Source: SIAJ01 sp036266155
Lineage (GTDB): Bacteria; Planctomycetota; Planctomycetia; Gemmatales; Gemmataceae
Direction of reading: 5' to 3'
Assembly: GCA_036266155.1 (NCBI GenBank)
Contig: DATANR010000154.1
Span: 1-32,659, forward strand
DNA length: 32,659 nucleotides
In this document: piece after piece, positions 7,663 to 15,532 of the stretch
Numbering within the stretch: position 1 is the first letter of the stretch
Layout of the letters: each line of letters opens with the position of its first letter
The notes under the pieces: model-generated
What the model saw: the letters and a program-made list of their open reading frames with translations, nothing else
Databases searched by the model: none
What the model was told of the DNA's origin: nothing
Translations under genes and position numbers: made by a program

Positions 7663-9411
7663 TTATCGCGGCTGCTTCAATCGCTCCGGCACCACTTGCG
7701 GCAGGAACTTCACCGGCAGCGTCCCATGCGCCAGCACCGCTTCGTGGAAGCGGCCGAGGTCGAAGGCGTCGCCTTGCTCGCGGCTGATTTGTTGCCGCAA
7801 TCGGTAGAAGGCCATGCGGCCGACGAAGTAGGTCGAAAGCTGGCAGGAACTCTGCTTGGCGCGAACGATCTTGCCGAGCGCTTCGCCCTCGGTTTGGAAA
7901 GCGCCGTCAACAAGTAGCTTCAACGCCTCATCGTCCGTCATCTTTTCGCAGTGCATGCGGTGGTCGAGAATCGCATTGGTCACGGCCCGCAGGTAGAACT
8001 TGAGCTGATTGAGCCGGAGCGCCAGATCGCCGTTGCCGAAGCCCTGATCGAGCATCATCTGCTCGGTGTAAACCGCCCAGCCCTCGGCAAACGTGCCGCT
8101 CGACAGGATCTTGCGAATCAATGATGGATGGCGATTCGAGTATTCGAGTTGCACGTAATGGCCCGGATAGGCCTCGTGGATCGTGAGGATCCGCATCATC
8201 GCCGAGTTGTACTCTTCTAGGTACGTCCGCACCCGGCGATCGTCCCAGTCACGCGGCGGCGGGCTGACGGCGTAGACGCTTTGTGCTTTCGGATCGAGCG
8301 GCGGAGCCGGGTTCAAATAGGCGGTCGAGTTGCCGCGCTGAAACTCGGGCATCTCGATGATCGCACAGCGATCCGGGTCGGGCAGCCGAAGAATGTCCTT
8401 GGCGGTGATGAAGGCCTTGATCTCGTCGGCGGTCTTCTTGGCGTCCGCGACCATCGTGGTCACCTCGCCGTGATCCTTGCCCACCTCGGCAATCACGCGG
8501 CGAATGCACGTGCGCCGGCCCTCGGCGTCGTCCGGCGGCTGTGCCTTGCCAGGGAACACCTTGGGCCAGACTTGCCGGGCCAGCACGTACATGTCGCCGC
8601 GCACGCGGTCGGACTCAGTGATCGCGAGTTGCAATACCTCATCGGCAGAGAGGCCCGGCCCCGCTTCGAGTTCGGTTTCGAGCTTCTTGGCGAACTTCTC
8701 CTTGCCGATCCGCCACTCGCCGGTCGCACGCGGCAGCAGTTCCTCTTCGAGGAACTTGCCATAGTCCTTGAGCGCGGCGGACGCCGACTTGCATGGCCCG
8801 GCAAGCGCGCTGACTCCCGGCGTCTCGCCGGTCAAGTCAAAGATCGCCTTCTCGTAAAACGCGATCGACCCGCGGTTCTGGCGGATCGCGGTTTCGACGT
8901 AAACCTTCGGCGGGTTCTTCAAACTCTCCTTGGCGGCGAGCACCGTGCGCGGAATGGCGGTGATGCGACTCGCGGCGTCGGAGACGGCTTGCCGCTTCGC
9001 GACCGTTGACTGCGTGAGGTTGATGTAAACGCTATCCGCCAAGTACTCATTCCAGATGCGCGGATCGTTCGCGAATGGGTCCGTATTCTCAGCGAGCCAG
9101 ATCGTGCGCGTGAGCGAGTCGAGAAGAATCTGGAAGTCGATCTTGCCGTCGGCAGTGAGTTTGTCGAGCTCGACAGCCTTCGGCAGCCTCGCGAGCGTGT
9201 CCTTGTGCCGCTGCAAGTTCGCCGCTCGAGCCGTCGGCGACAGATCGTCGAGCCGATCGTCGTAACGGTGGTCACCGAGCTTGCTCGCATCGACCGGGTT
9301 GTTCTTCATGAACTCTTCGAGGTAGTCCTTGAAAAACGCGGCGAGCTTCTGGTCCTCGTCCGCGATGGCAGGGGTGGTGAGCATAAGCAACAGCAAAAAG
9401 GGTCGGAGCAT
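7663..9411 (-). CDS. Secreted DUF885 family protein (putative metallopeptidase)
   Basis: A 582-residue protein with a signal peptide MLRPFLLLLMLTTPAIA. Near residue 411 it has HEAYPGH, the hallmark of DUF885, followed about 30 residues later by GTFAEGWAVYTEQM, whose glutamate is the expected further metal ligand. The family resembles zinc carboxypeptidases; the substrate is unknown. Length fits the family (about 560-600). The frame stays open upstream to 9510, but that stretch reads through an intergenic inverted repeat, so the start at 9411 with the signal peptide is preferred. The upstream HAD gene on the same strand stops at 9526, with the repeat in between, so co-transcription is uncertain. 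Confidence 0.9.
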   Translation of the reverse strand: MLRPFLLLLMLTTPAIADEDQKLAAFFKDYLEEFMKNNPVDASKLGDHRYDDRLDDLSPTARAANLQRHKDTLARLPKAVELDKLTADGKIDFQILLDSLTRTIWLAENTDPFANDPRIWNEYLADSVYINLTQSTVAKRQAVSDAASRITAIPRTVLAAKESLKNPPKVYVETAIRQNRGSIAFYEKAIFDLTGETPGVSALAGPCKSASAALKDYGKFLEEELLPRATGEWRIGKEKFAKKLETELEAGPGLSADEVLQLAITESDRVRGDMYVLARQVWPKVFPGKAQPPDDAEGRRTCIRRVIAEVGKDHGEVTTMVADAKKTADEIKAFITAKDILRLPDPDRCAIIEMPEFQRGNSTAYLNPAPPLDPKAQSVYAVSPPPRDWDDRRVRTYLEEYNSAMMRILTIHEAYPGHYVQLEYSNRHPSLIRKILSSGTFAEGWAVYTEQMMLDQGFGNGDLALRLNQLKFYLRAVTNAILDHRMHCEKMTDDEALKLLVDGAFQTEGEALGKIVRAKQSSCQLSTYFVGRMAFYRLRQQISREQGDAFDLGRFHEAVLAHGTLPVKFLPQVVPERLKQPR

Positions 9412-9444
9412 GGATGAACTTCCGCGAGGAGCCAAGACATTTTT

Positions 9445-9527
9445 GACCACGGATCGCACGGATTGACACGGATAAGACATAGTGATTTGTTTTGTTTTAT
9501 CCGTGGTCATCCGTGTGATCCGTGGTC
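9445..9527. repeat. Intergenic inverted repeat, CCACGGAT family
   Basis: Left arm 9445-9475 begins GACCACGGATCGCACGGA and right arm 9497-9527 is its reverse complement with about four mismatches; the 21-base loop is AT-rich (includes TTTGTTTTG). The outer end of the right arm supplies the first two bases of the TGA stop (9526-9528 on the minus strand) of the HAD gene. Sequences of this type (CCACGGATCACACGGAT) are, from memory, common between genes of planctomycetes and relatives. It could fold into a 31-base-pair hairpin and act as a terminator. Confidence 0.85.
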
Positions 9528-10179
9528 AGTTCTTTTCGTCCATGATGCTGGTAATGACATTGGGCATACCGGTAAAGATGCGAGCATAGCCGGCGGCACG
9601 CAGCGTCGCCTCGTCGTTCGAGCCGGTCGGCATCACCCAGGTTTCAATGCCCGCTCGGCGGCCGGTTTCGATGTCGACTTCCATGTCGCCGACGTAGAGG
9701 GCTACATCCTTCGACGCACCAAGCTTTTCCAACGCCGTGAACAACATGGTCGGGTCCGGCTTGATGGTACCGACGTCGTCTGGGCCAACGACCACGCTGA
9801 GGAATCGATCAAGCTCGAAGGCCGCGACGAGTTCACGCGTGAATTTGCTGGGCTTGTTCGAGCAGACGCCCATCTTGAGGCCGGCCGCGTGGAGTTGCTT
9901 CAATCCGTCGAGCACGCCCGGCAGCAGTCGCGTCAGCGATTTCATCACCGTGGGATGATGGGCCCGATAGAGCTTCGCGGCCTCATCATGGTCGACGCCC
10001 GGCAGAATCGTGTCCATCAACTGTTCGAGCCCGTGGCCGACGAGCGTGCGGACCTTGGCTTCGGTCAGCGTTGGCCGGCCGTAATGTTGCAGTACATGAT
10101 TGACGCTCGCGGTGATGGCGGCATAGCTGTCGGCCAGAGTACCGTCGAAGTCGAACAGAACGGCGCGGATGCGCGGCAT
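9526..10179 (-). CDS. HAD superfamily hydrolase, phosphoglycolate phosphatase-like
   Basis: A 217-residue protein with all HAD motifs: motif I FDFDGTLADS (nucleophile D10, acid D12), motif II VCSNKP, motif III lysine in GTIKPDP, and motif IV YVGDMEVDIETG. The helical cap between motifs I and II (about residues 17-85) is the C1 type of Gph and PgmB relatives. The likely reaction is dephosphorylation of a small phosphometabolite in the cytoplasm. 2-phosphoglycolate is the usual guess, but substrate specificity cannot be read from the motifs, so no gene symbol is given. ATG at 10179 is preferred over an upstream TTG (10194) because GGAG lies nine bases before it. The stop overlaps an inverted repeat. 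Confidence 0.87.
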   Translation of the reverse strand: MPRIRAVLFDFDGTLADSYAAITASVNHVLQHYGRPTLTEAKVRTLVGHGLEQLMDTILPGVDHDEAAKLYRAHHPTVMKSLTRLLPGVLDGLKQLHAAGLKMGVCSNKPSKFTRELVAAFELDRFLSVVVGPDDVGTIKPDPTMLFTALEKLGASKDVALYVGDMEVDIETGRRAGIETWVMPTGSNDEATLRAAGYARIFTGMPNVITSIMDEKN

Positions 10180-10237
10180 GCGAGAAGTCTCCAAACGAAT
10201 GATTTACGGGGTCGGCCGGGCGCGGTACACTCCCGCC

Positions 10238-12133
10238 ATGAAACCTCTCCTCGCTCTCCTGCTGTCCACGGTGCCGATCATTGCCGCCGACCCCGTCACT
10301 GTGACCAATTCCCTTGGCATGAAGCTCGTGCGGATTCCGCCGGGCGAATTCATCATGGGCAATGGCACCGAGCCGCCCAAGACGGCCGATGAATGGAACA
10401 AGCGCGATTACGACGAGGTGCCGGCCCACAAGGTGAAGATCACCAAAGAGTTCTATCTGGGCACGACGGAAGTCACGAATGCTCAGTTCGAGCAATTCGA
10501 CGCCGAGCACAAGAAACTCCGTGGCAAAGGCGACGTCAGCAAGACAGACGACGAGCCTGTCACCTACGTGACTTGGCAGCAGGTCAATGAGTTCTGTGCA
10601 TGGCTATCGAAGAAGGAGAGCAAGCCGTATCGCCTGCCGACCGAGGCCGAGTGGGAGTACGCGTGTCGAGCGGGTACGACAACGCGCTTCAACACCGGCG
10701 ACACGTTGACGGCGGAGCAGGCGAACGTTGGGCTGAAGAAGGATGGCAAGACGCAAACGACCGTGCCCGTCGCGAGCTACAAACCAAATCCCTGGGGCCT
10801 GTTCGACATGCACGGCAACGTGCTCGAATGGTGCCTCGACTGGCATGGGCCGTACGACGCCGCCGAGCAAACTGATCCGGTTGGCCGAGCCGATGGGTAT
10901 GCGAAAGTCGCTCGCGGCTGGTGTTTTCATCGGCCCGAACGCGCCCGCGATCCGCTTAAGTATTGGCATTCGTCGAATCGCTCCGGCTTTCTGCCAGAGG
11001 ACGCCAATCGGCTGACGGGGTTTCGCGTCGTGCAAGGAGAGATGCCGACGACGAAGCCGCTGCCGATCGTGCTTCAGCCCTATCAAAAGGACGTGAAGCA
11101 AACGGCGGCACCGACCGAGGGGCCCGATGCCGGTAAGCCTCATTACGTCAACTGGGCGGGCGAGCGCAAGAACCCATCGATCGCAGCAGATGCGCATGGC
11201 CCGGTTTTCGAGCATCACAATCACTTCGCGGCCGTTTGCGTCTGCCCGAATGGCGACGTGCTCATGGCGTGGTATACCTGTATGAATGAGCCGGGCCGTG
11301 AACTGGCCCAGGCGTGCAGCCGACTTCGCGTTGGCGCGGACAAATGGGAACCGGCGTCGTTGTTCTTCGATGTGCCGGACGTTAACGATCACGCCCCGGT
11401 GCTGCTCACCGTGGGCAAGCGCATCTACCACTTCTGCACGCAGTCGCTCAAAGGTTGGGACTACGCCACCGACATCCTGCGCTATTCGGACGACAACGGC
11501 GTCGCCTGGTCGAAGCCGACGATCATGCTCGACCGCGATGATCCGAAGGCATTAAGCCAGCCATGCTCCGCGTTTGCGAACAAAGACGGCAAGATCGTTC
11601 TCGCGTGTGATGGCGATGTGCATCGTGACGAGCGTCTGCTCGTAAGCGGCGATGGTGGCAAGACCTGGAAGGTCGGCGCGGGTGACATGCGGGCGACGGC
11701 CAAGCAATATGCGATTCACCCGGCTATTGCTCCGTGTGCCGACGGACGCATCATCAATTTCCTACGCGGCCCCAATCCAATGCCGGTGCAATTTTCCAAC
11801 GATCTCGGTACGTCCTGGACGCAGAAAGACAGCCCCTTCCCCGGCATCGGCGGCGGGCAGAAGGCCACGGCGCTCCGGCTCGCAAGCGGAGCGCTGTTGC
11901 TCGTCAATATGGACAACAAGGGCGTCGTGGCTGGCAAGACCGGCACGTTTGCTGCCCTATCTTTCGACGACGGTGCGACCTGGGCCCATGTGCGCAAGCT
12001 CGACGGTGTGCAAGGCTACATGTCGTCCGCGCAAGCACCGAACGGCGTCATCCATGTCGTTGGCACCAAGATGTCGGCCGTGGCGTTCAACGAAGCGTGG
12101 CTGAAGGAAGGGAAGGCGTTTCCTGCGAAGTAA
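10238..12133 (+). CDS. Secreted fusion of FGE/SUMF1-like domain and sialidase-like beta-propeller
   Basis: A 631-residue protein with a signal peptide (MKPLLALLLSTVPIIAAD). Residues 22-267 are an FGE-sulfatase (SUMF1) domain: NSLGMKLVRIPPGEFIMG, EVTNAQFEQF, PVTYVTWQQVNEFCAWL, YRLPTEAEWEYACRAG, WGLFDMHGNVLEWC and NRLTGFRVV. The usual pair of active cysteines of formylglycine-generating enzymes is not visible; only C229 in RGWCFH lies in that part, so it may be non-catalytic or have another activity. Residues 320-625 look like a BNR/sialidase propeller, with four Asp-box motifs: SDDNGVAW (417), SGDGGKTW (470), SNDLGTSW (520) and SFDDGATW (575). No stop or frame change lies between the halves. 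It may bind or process extracellular glycans. Confidence 0.87.
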   Translation: MKPLLALLLSTVPIIAADPVTVTNSLGMKLVRIPPGEFIMGNGTEPPKTADEWNKRDYDEVPAHKVKITKEFYLGTTEVTNAQFEQFDAEHKKLRGKGDVSKTDDEPVTYVTWQQVNEFCAWLSKKESKPYRLPTEAEWEYACRAGTTTRFNTGDTLTAEQANVGLKKDGKTQTTVPVASYKPNPWGLFDMHGNVLEWCLDWHGPYDAAEQTDPVGRADGYAKVARGWCFHRPERARDPLKYWHSSNRSGFLPEDANRLTGFRVVQGEMPTTKPLPIVLQPYQKDVKQTAAPTEGPDAGKPHYVNWAGERKNPSIAADAHGPVFEHHNHFAAVCVCPNGDVLMAWYTCMNEPGRELAQACSRLRVGADKWEPASLFFDVPDVNDHAPVLLTVGKRIYHFCTQSLKGWDYATDILRYSDDNGVAWSKPTIMLDRDDPKALSQPCSAFANKDGKIVLACDGDVHRDERLLVSGDGGKTWKVGAGDMRATAKQYAIHPAIAPCADGRIINFLRGPNPMPVQFSNDLGTSWTQKDSPFPGIGGGQKATALRLASGALLLVNMDNKGVVAGKTGTFAALSFDDGATWAHVRKLDGVQGYMSSAQAPNGVIHVVGTKMSAVAFNEAWLKEGKAFPAK

Positions 12134-12136
12134 TTT

Positions 12137-12214
12137 CTCGCGCAGAGACGCAGAGACGCAGAGAAATCGGCCCTCTGCTTGGTTTTCCTCCGCGCCTCCG
12201 CGCCTCTGCGTGAG
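12137..12214. repeat. Intergenic inverted repeat, CGCAGAGA family
   Basis: Left arm 12137-12166 contains CGCAGAGA three times in tandem. Right arm 12184-12214 (CGCGCCTCCGCGCCTCTGCG and flanks) is its imperfect reverse complement, with transitions at several A/G positions. It begins three bases after the TAA of the SUMF1-sialidase gene and ends 30 bases before the next start codon. From memory this type of repeat is widespread between genes of planctomycetes and verrucomicrobia. Confidence 0.8.
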
Positions 12215-12244
12215 CTGTTTTGTTTAGCGATCTTGGAGCCGCAC

Positions 12245-13210
12245 ATGACGACGCGACTGCTGGCTCTCTTCCTGTTCGCTACGTCAGCGTATGCAGAGGC
12301 ACCCGATCGTTCCGCCGCGCTCAAGCGGATGGAAGAGGTCATGGGCCCGCTGCCAACTCCTGCCAGGAAGGCGCCACTCGACGTTCAAATCACCTCCGAG
12401 GAGAAGCTCGACGGCTACGTGCGTAAGAAGCTCACGTACGTCGCCGAGGAGGGCGACCGCGTTCCGGCCTACTTGCTGATCCCCACGGAATTCAAAGACA
12501 AGCGGCCGGCGGCGCTCTGTCTGCATCAAACCACTGCGATCGGCAAAGGCCAGCCAGTCGGCCTCGATAAGGATGCGAACAAGCATTACGCATGGGAGCT
12601 GGTCAAACGCGGTTACGTATGCTTGGTTCCCGATTACCCGAGTTTTGGCGATTACAAGTACGATTTCAAGAAATCGGCACACCCATCGGGCACGATGAAG
12701 GCGATCTGGAACAACGTTCGTGGCGTCGATTTGTTGCAATCGCTGCCCGAAGTCGACGGCGACCGGATCGCGGCCATCGGTCACTCGCTTGGAGGACACA
12801 ACGCGCTCTTCACGGCCGCATTCGACGAGCGGATCAAGGCAGTCGTCACGTGTTGTGGGTTCTGTTCGTTCGCGAAGTACTACGGCGGCAACCTCAAGGG
12901 ATGGACCAGCGACCGTTACATGCCGCGGATCGCCAGCGAATATGGCAACGATCCGAAGCGCGTGCCGTTTGAGTTTGCCGACGTGCTTACGGTGATCGCA
13001 CCACGCGCAATTCTGACCGTCTCGCCGACCAAGGACGACAACTTCGCAGTCGAGGGCGTGAAAGATGTGATTCGCGCGGTCAAGCCGATCTATGAAAAGC
13101 TCGGCGCCGCCGACGAACTGCAAGCCCGCTACCCAGATGCGGGCCACGATTTTCTGCCCGAAGAACGCAAGGCGGCGTACGAGTTTCTCGATCGCCGCCT
13201 GAAGCCGTGA
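12245..13210 (+). CDS. Secreted alpha/beta hydrolase, dienelactone hydrolase/acetyl xylan esterase-like
   Basis: A 321-residue protein with a signal peptide ending SAYAEA (about residue 18). The catalytic triad is readable: nucleophile S181 in IGHSLGGHNAL, acid D264 or D265 in SPTKDDNF, and H301 in PDAGHDFLPEERKAAYEFL. The strand PAALCLHQTTAIGKGQPVG upstream forms the oxyanion side. The fold and length suit secreted esterases of the dienelactone hydrolase or acetyl xylan esterase type, so an ester in a polysaccharide is a fair guess but unproven. It follows the SUMF1-sialidase gene on the same strand across a repeat, possibly in the same unit. The start at 12245 is set by the signal peptide; there is no clear ribosome binding site. 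Its stop lies four bases from another palindromic repeat. Confidence 0.87.
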   Translation: MTTRLLALFLFATSAYAEAPDRSAALKRMEEVMGPLPTPARKAPLDVQITSEEKLDGYVRKKLTYVAEEGDRVPAYLLIPTEFKDKRPAALCLHQTTAIGKGQPVGLDKDANKHYAWELVKRGYVCLVPDYPSFGDYKYDFKKSAHPSGTMKAIWNNVRGVDLLQSLPEVDGDRIAAIGHSLGGHNALFTAAFDERIKAVVTCCGFCSFAKYYGGNLKGWTSDRYMPRIASEYGNDPKRVPFEFADVLTVIAPRAILTVSPTKDDNFAVEGVKDVIRAVKPIYEKLGAADELQARYPDAGHDFLPEERKAAYEFLDRRLKP

Positions 13211-13214
13211 ATCC

Positions 13215-13296
13215 GGCGAGCGTCGCGGCGTAAGCCCGACGTGTCTGGTGCACGCGGTCGCGCCGCACACGTCGGGCTTACGCCGCGACGCTCGCC
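13215..13296. repeat. GTAA-hairpin palindromic repeat, copy 4 (diverged)
   Basis: Outer end GGCGAGCGTCGCGG, then GGC-GTAA-GCC flanked by GTCG and CGAC, giving a seven-pair local stem with one bulged C. The right arm, to 13296, is an exact inverse (CGTCGGGCTTACGCCGCGAC). The arms are 30 bases and the loop 22 bases. It fills the gap between two convergent genes: four bases after one TGA and twelve before the other stop. It shares the GGCGAGCG end and GTAA loop with copies 1-3 but differs elsewhere. Confidence 0.88.
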
Positions 13297-13308
13297 TTCA
13301 AACGATGG

Positions 13309-13734
13309 TCAGTCCTTCACCTTCTTGAACACTCGCACCGTGTTCCCGCCCTTGCCCTTGAACTCCGTCGGCCGATCTTTGCCTGGCGGGGCCACGCACG
13401 ATTTCAGAGTGTCGCCATCCAACTCGTAGATACCTTTGATCTCCTTGCCGTCCGGCAACGTGTCGGTGTTTTCCTTGGGTTTCTTGGCCGGATCGAGTGT
13501 GAACGGAATCTCCTTGGCGGCGACCTGGTCGCCAACGTGAACCGTGTGCTTGTTGCCCGTGATGACAACACGAATCGTCTTGATCACGTCCTCGCTCGGC
13601 GCCTGGCCTTCAGTCTCGACCGAGACGAGTTGCCAAGTGCCTTGAAATTTCTCCAGTTCGGCTTTGATGGCGTCCTCCTTGGCGTCCGCGAACAACGGGG
13701 CGGCGATTGCAAGAAGTAACATGGTGGAGCGCAT
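13309..13734 (-). CDS. Secreted TIGR03067 domain protein
   Basis: A 141-residue protein and the clearest member of the family in this window. Signal peptide MRSTMLLLAIAAPLFAD, then ELEKFQGTWQLVSVETEG, KHTVHVGD, FTLDPAKKPKEND-like segments, GIYELDGDTLKSCVAPPG and RPTEFKGKGGNTVRVFKKVK. These are the signature segments of TIGR03067, an extracytoplasmic beta-rich domain expanded in planctomycetes; its role is unknown. The DUF3592 gene ends 18 bases upstream on the same strand, so the two are probably co-transcribed. Confidence 0.92.
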   Translation of the reverse strand: MRSTMLLLAIAAPLFADAKEDAIKAELEKFQGTWQLVSVETEGQAPSEDVIKTIRVVITGNKHTVHVGDQVAAKEIPFTLDPAKKPKENTDTLPDGKEIKGIYELDGDTLKSCVAPPGKDRPTEFKGKGGNTVRVFKKVKD

Positions 13735-13752
13735 TTGAGAGAATCCCCATTA

Positions 13753-14544
13753 TCAAGAGTTCAAATTCGGCTGATCGTGTTGCGGCAAGTGTAGCGATTC
13801 CGGATCGACAAAGCCCAGGGAGAGCACGAGCCGGTGGCGTCGTTTGCGCTGGCGATCATAAAGAACGGCCACCGGTGAACCGACTTCCAATGCCGGCTTC
13901 AACAAGGCGCTCGCTTTGCCCGAACGCACGCCGATGATTGGCGAGCCAAAGCGATAACTGATGTCCCAGCGCCGCGGGCCTTTCTTCCCCGCGATTGGTG
14001 TGATCGCGGTGACTTCGCCAATTATGGCCTGTGCCGAGCGCGCGAACCTTACCTCGCGCCGAACACGCCAAACAAGGAAGATGGCCAGCAGTATGACAAA
14101 CCCGATCGATCGCAACGGCGTCATCCAGCTTCGGTGCAACTCGGATTGCAAGTCGCCATCGTCGAAGATTTGTGGATTGTCATCCGGCTTGTCGGCCCGG
14201 TAGACGATGGGGATCGACGAGCCCACTTCGAGTTTGGTCGGCGCAATCGTCGTGAACGTGCGGGCCGTGCCGCCGGCGTCGGCGAAGCGAAACGTCCCCT
14301 CATGGACCGTCCGTTTGCCGCGCTTGGCGAGTACTTCGTAAGAGTGCATGCCCGTCACCGTGCCGGTCGCCTCTTGCCGGTGGTCCTGATACTCCTGCGA
14401 TTCCACAGCCCCGAACGCGGCACGCGCAGCGAGCACGAACACTAGCATCGCCGAGAGAACCAAAGCTCCCCAGCCGACGAAGCGCAGGCCGGGCAGGACT
14501 CGGACGTCGCGCGGCGGTGGGCACGGAAGTCGGGGCGGATTCAT
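13753..14544 (-). CDS. DUF3592-like membrane protein
   Basis: A 263-residue protein with two membrane segments, about residues 22-46 (VGWGALVLSAMLVFVLAARAAFG) in part and 146-164 (SIGFVILLAIFLVWRV). Between them is a soluble beta domain (ATGTVTGMHSYEVLAKRG, FTTIAPTKLEVGSSIPIVY, DNPQIFDDGD), and a similar second one follows (IIGEVTAITPI, LEVGSPVAVLYD). The (A/I)xGxVT opening and GSxxxVxYD ending repeat in both halves and fit DUF3592. Function is unknown. It is divergent from the glycosyltransferase-like gene (59-base gap) and upstream of a TIGR03067 gene. Confidence 0.72.
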   Translation of the reverse strand: MNPPRLPCPPPRDVRVLPGLRFVGWGALVLSAMLVFVLAARAAFGAVESQEYQDHRQEATGTVTGMHSYEVLAKRGKRTVHEGTFRFADAGGTARTFTTIAPTKLEVGSSIPIVYRADKPDDNPQIFDDGDLQSELHRSWMTPLRSIGFVILLAIFLVWRVRREVRFARSAQAIIGEVTAITPIAGKKGPRRWDISYRFGSPIIGVRSGKASALLKPALEVGSPVAVLYDRQRKRRHRLVLSLGFVDPESLHLPQHDQPNLNS

Positions 14545-14603
14545 GAACTACCTACAAGTGAGCGCCGGTCGGTAGCATATCAGAACCTTGGTTCGGGTTC
14601 GTC

Positions 14604-15494
14604 ATGCGTCTATTGTTCGCCATCCCGCACTACTTTGATCCGGCCCCGGGCGAGCGCCGCCACGGCTCGCTCGGCGGTGATCCGCGTCCGCGCATCAGGT
14701 CGCTCACCGAGTGCATTGCCGGCCTGCGTCAGCAATTTGGCCGACCGCAGTGCGTGATCGACATCGGCCGCCGCACGACGACGCCGGCCAATTACGCGAC
14801 GGCCGTCCACCTGGACGTTGTCGTCTGCACGGCTGGCGACAAGCACTTGCTCAAATGGCTGCCCCTCGGGCCGGGCTACTTCGTACACAACGCCACCGAC
14901 GCCGAGCCGCGTTTGCTCGGCTTCGAATGCCATGCCGTCTTGCGCGATCGGCTAGGCAGCTACGATTATTACTGTTTCCTTGAAGACGACCTCCTCATTC
15001 GCGACCCCTGGTTATTCGTCAAAATGCGCTGGTTCTGTAGTCAATTCGGCGACGACGCGCTGCTGATGCCGAACCGCTTTGAACTGGCCCGCGATCGCAT
15101 CGTGCATAAGGCCTACATCGACGGGCCGTTGCGCCCGCACGTGACGGCGCCGTTCCAGGATGTGAACGACCAGCCGACGCTCGAGGCCGAGCCGTTCGGC
15201 CAGCGTGTGGTGTTCCGTCGGCAACTCAATCCACACGCCGGCGCGTTCTTCTTGAACGCACGGCAGATGGAGACCTGGGCGGCGAAGCCGTACTTCCTCG
15301 ACCGTGAGACAAACTTCGTCGGCCCACTCGAAAGCGCGGCCACGCTCGGCGTCATGAAAACGTTTCGCATCTACAAGCCGGCAATGGAGACGGGCGGCTT
15401 CCTCGAGATCGAGCATCCGGGGAATCGGTTCCTCAACCGCATCAAGCTGCCGGGGCCGCCGACGCCGGTGGCCGAGACGAACCCCGAGGCGTAA
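14604..15494 (+). CDS. Putative glycosyltransferase-like protein
   Basis: A 296-residue cytoplasmic-looking protein, no signal peptide. It begins with a Rossmann-like strand (MRLLFAIPHYFDP) and has YDYYCFLEDDLLIRDPWLF with acidic E127-D128-D129, which looks like the metal-binding DxD-type loop of GT-A glycosyltransferases. HAGAFFLNARQMETW and ETGGFLEIEHPGNRFLN come later. I do not recognise a named family, so the assignment is by motif and context: it is followed 38 bases later by rmlA, which makes a nucleotide sugar. Both may serve surface-polysaccharide synthesis. Confidence 0.6.
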   Translation: MRLLFAIPHYFDPAPGERRHGSLGGDPRPRIRSLTECIAGLRQQFGRPQCVIDIGRRTTTPANYATAVHLDVVVCTAGDKHLLKWLPLGPGYFVHNATDAEPRLLGFECHAVLRDRLGSYDYYCFLEDDLLIRDPWLFVKMRWFCSQFGDDALLMPNRFELARDRIVHKAYIDGPLRPHVTAPFQDVNDQPTLEAEPFGQRVVFRRQLNPHAGAFFLNARQMETWAAKPYFLDRETNFVGPLESAATLGVMKTFRIYKPAMETGGFLEIEHPGNRFLNRIKLPGPPTPVAETNPEA

Positions 15495-15532
15495 CCTACA
15501 GCGGCCTAGCGGTTCGATTGTGGGGAGACAGC

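Noticed and set aside
9463..10392. 309-residue plus-strand frame opposite the HAD gene
   Set aside because: It crosses an intergenic inverted repeat and two real genes; the HAD motifs on the minus strand are decisive.
10604..11431. 275-residue minus-strand frame inside the SUMF1-sialidase gene
   Set aside because: The plus strand encodes clear domains through the whole interval; the antisense product is Arg-rich with no motifs.
10238..12133. SUMF1-sialidase as two genes merged by a sequencing error
   Set aside because: There is no second start with a ribosome binding site or signal peptide between the halves, and the linker stays in frame with normal codon use.
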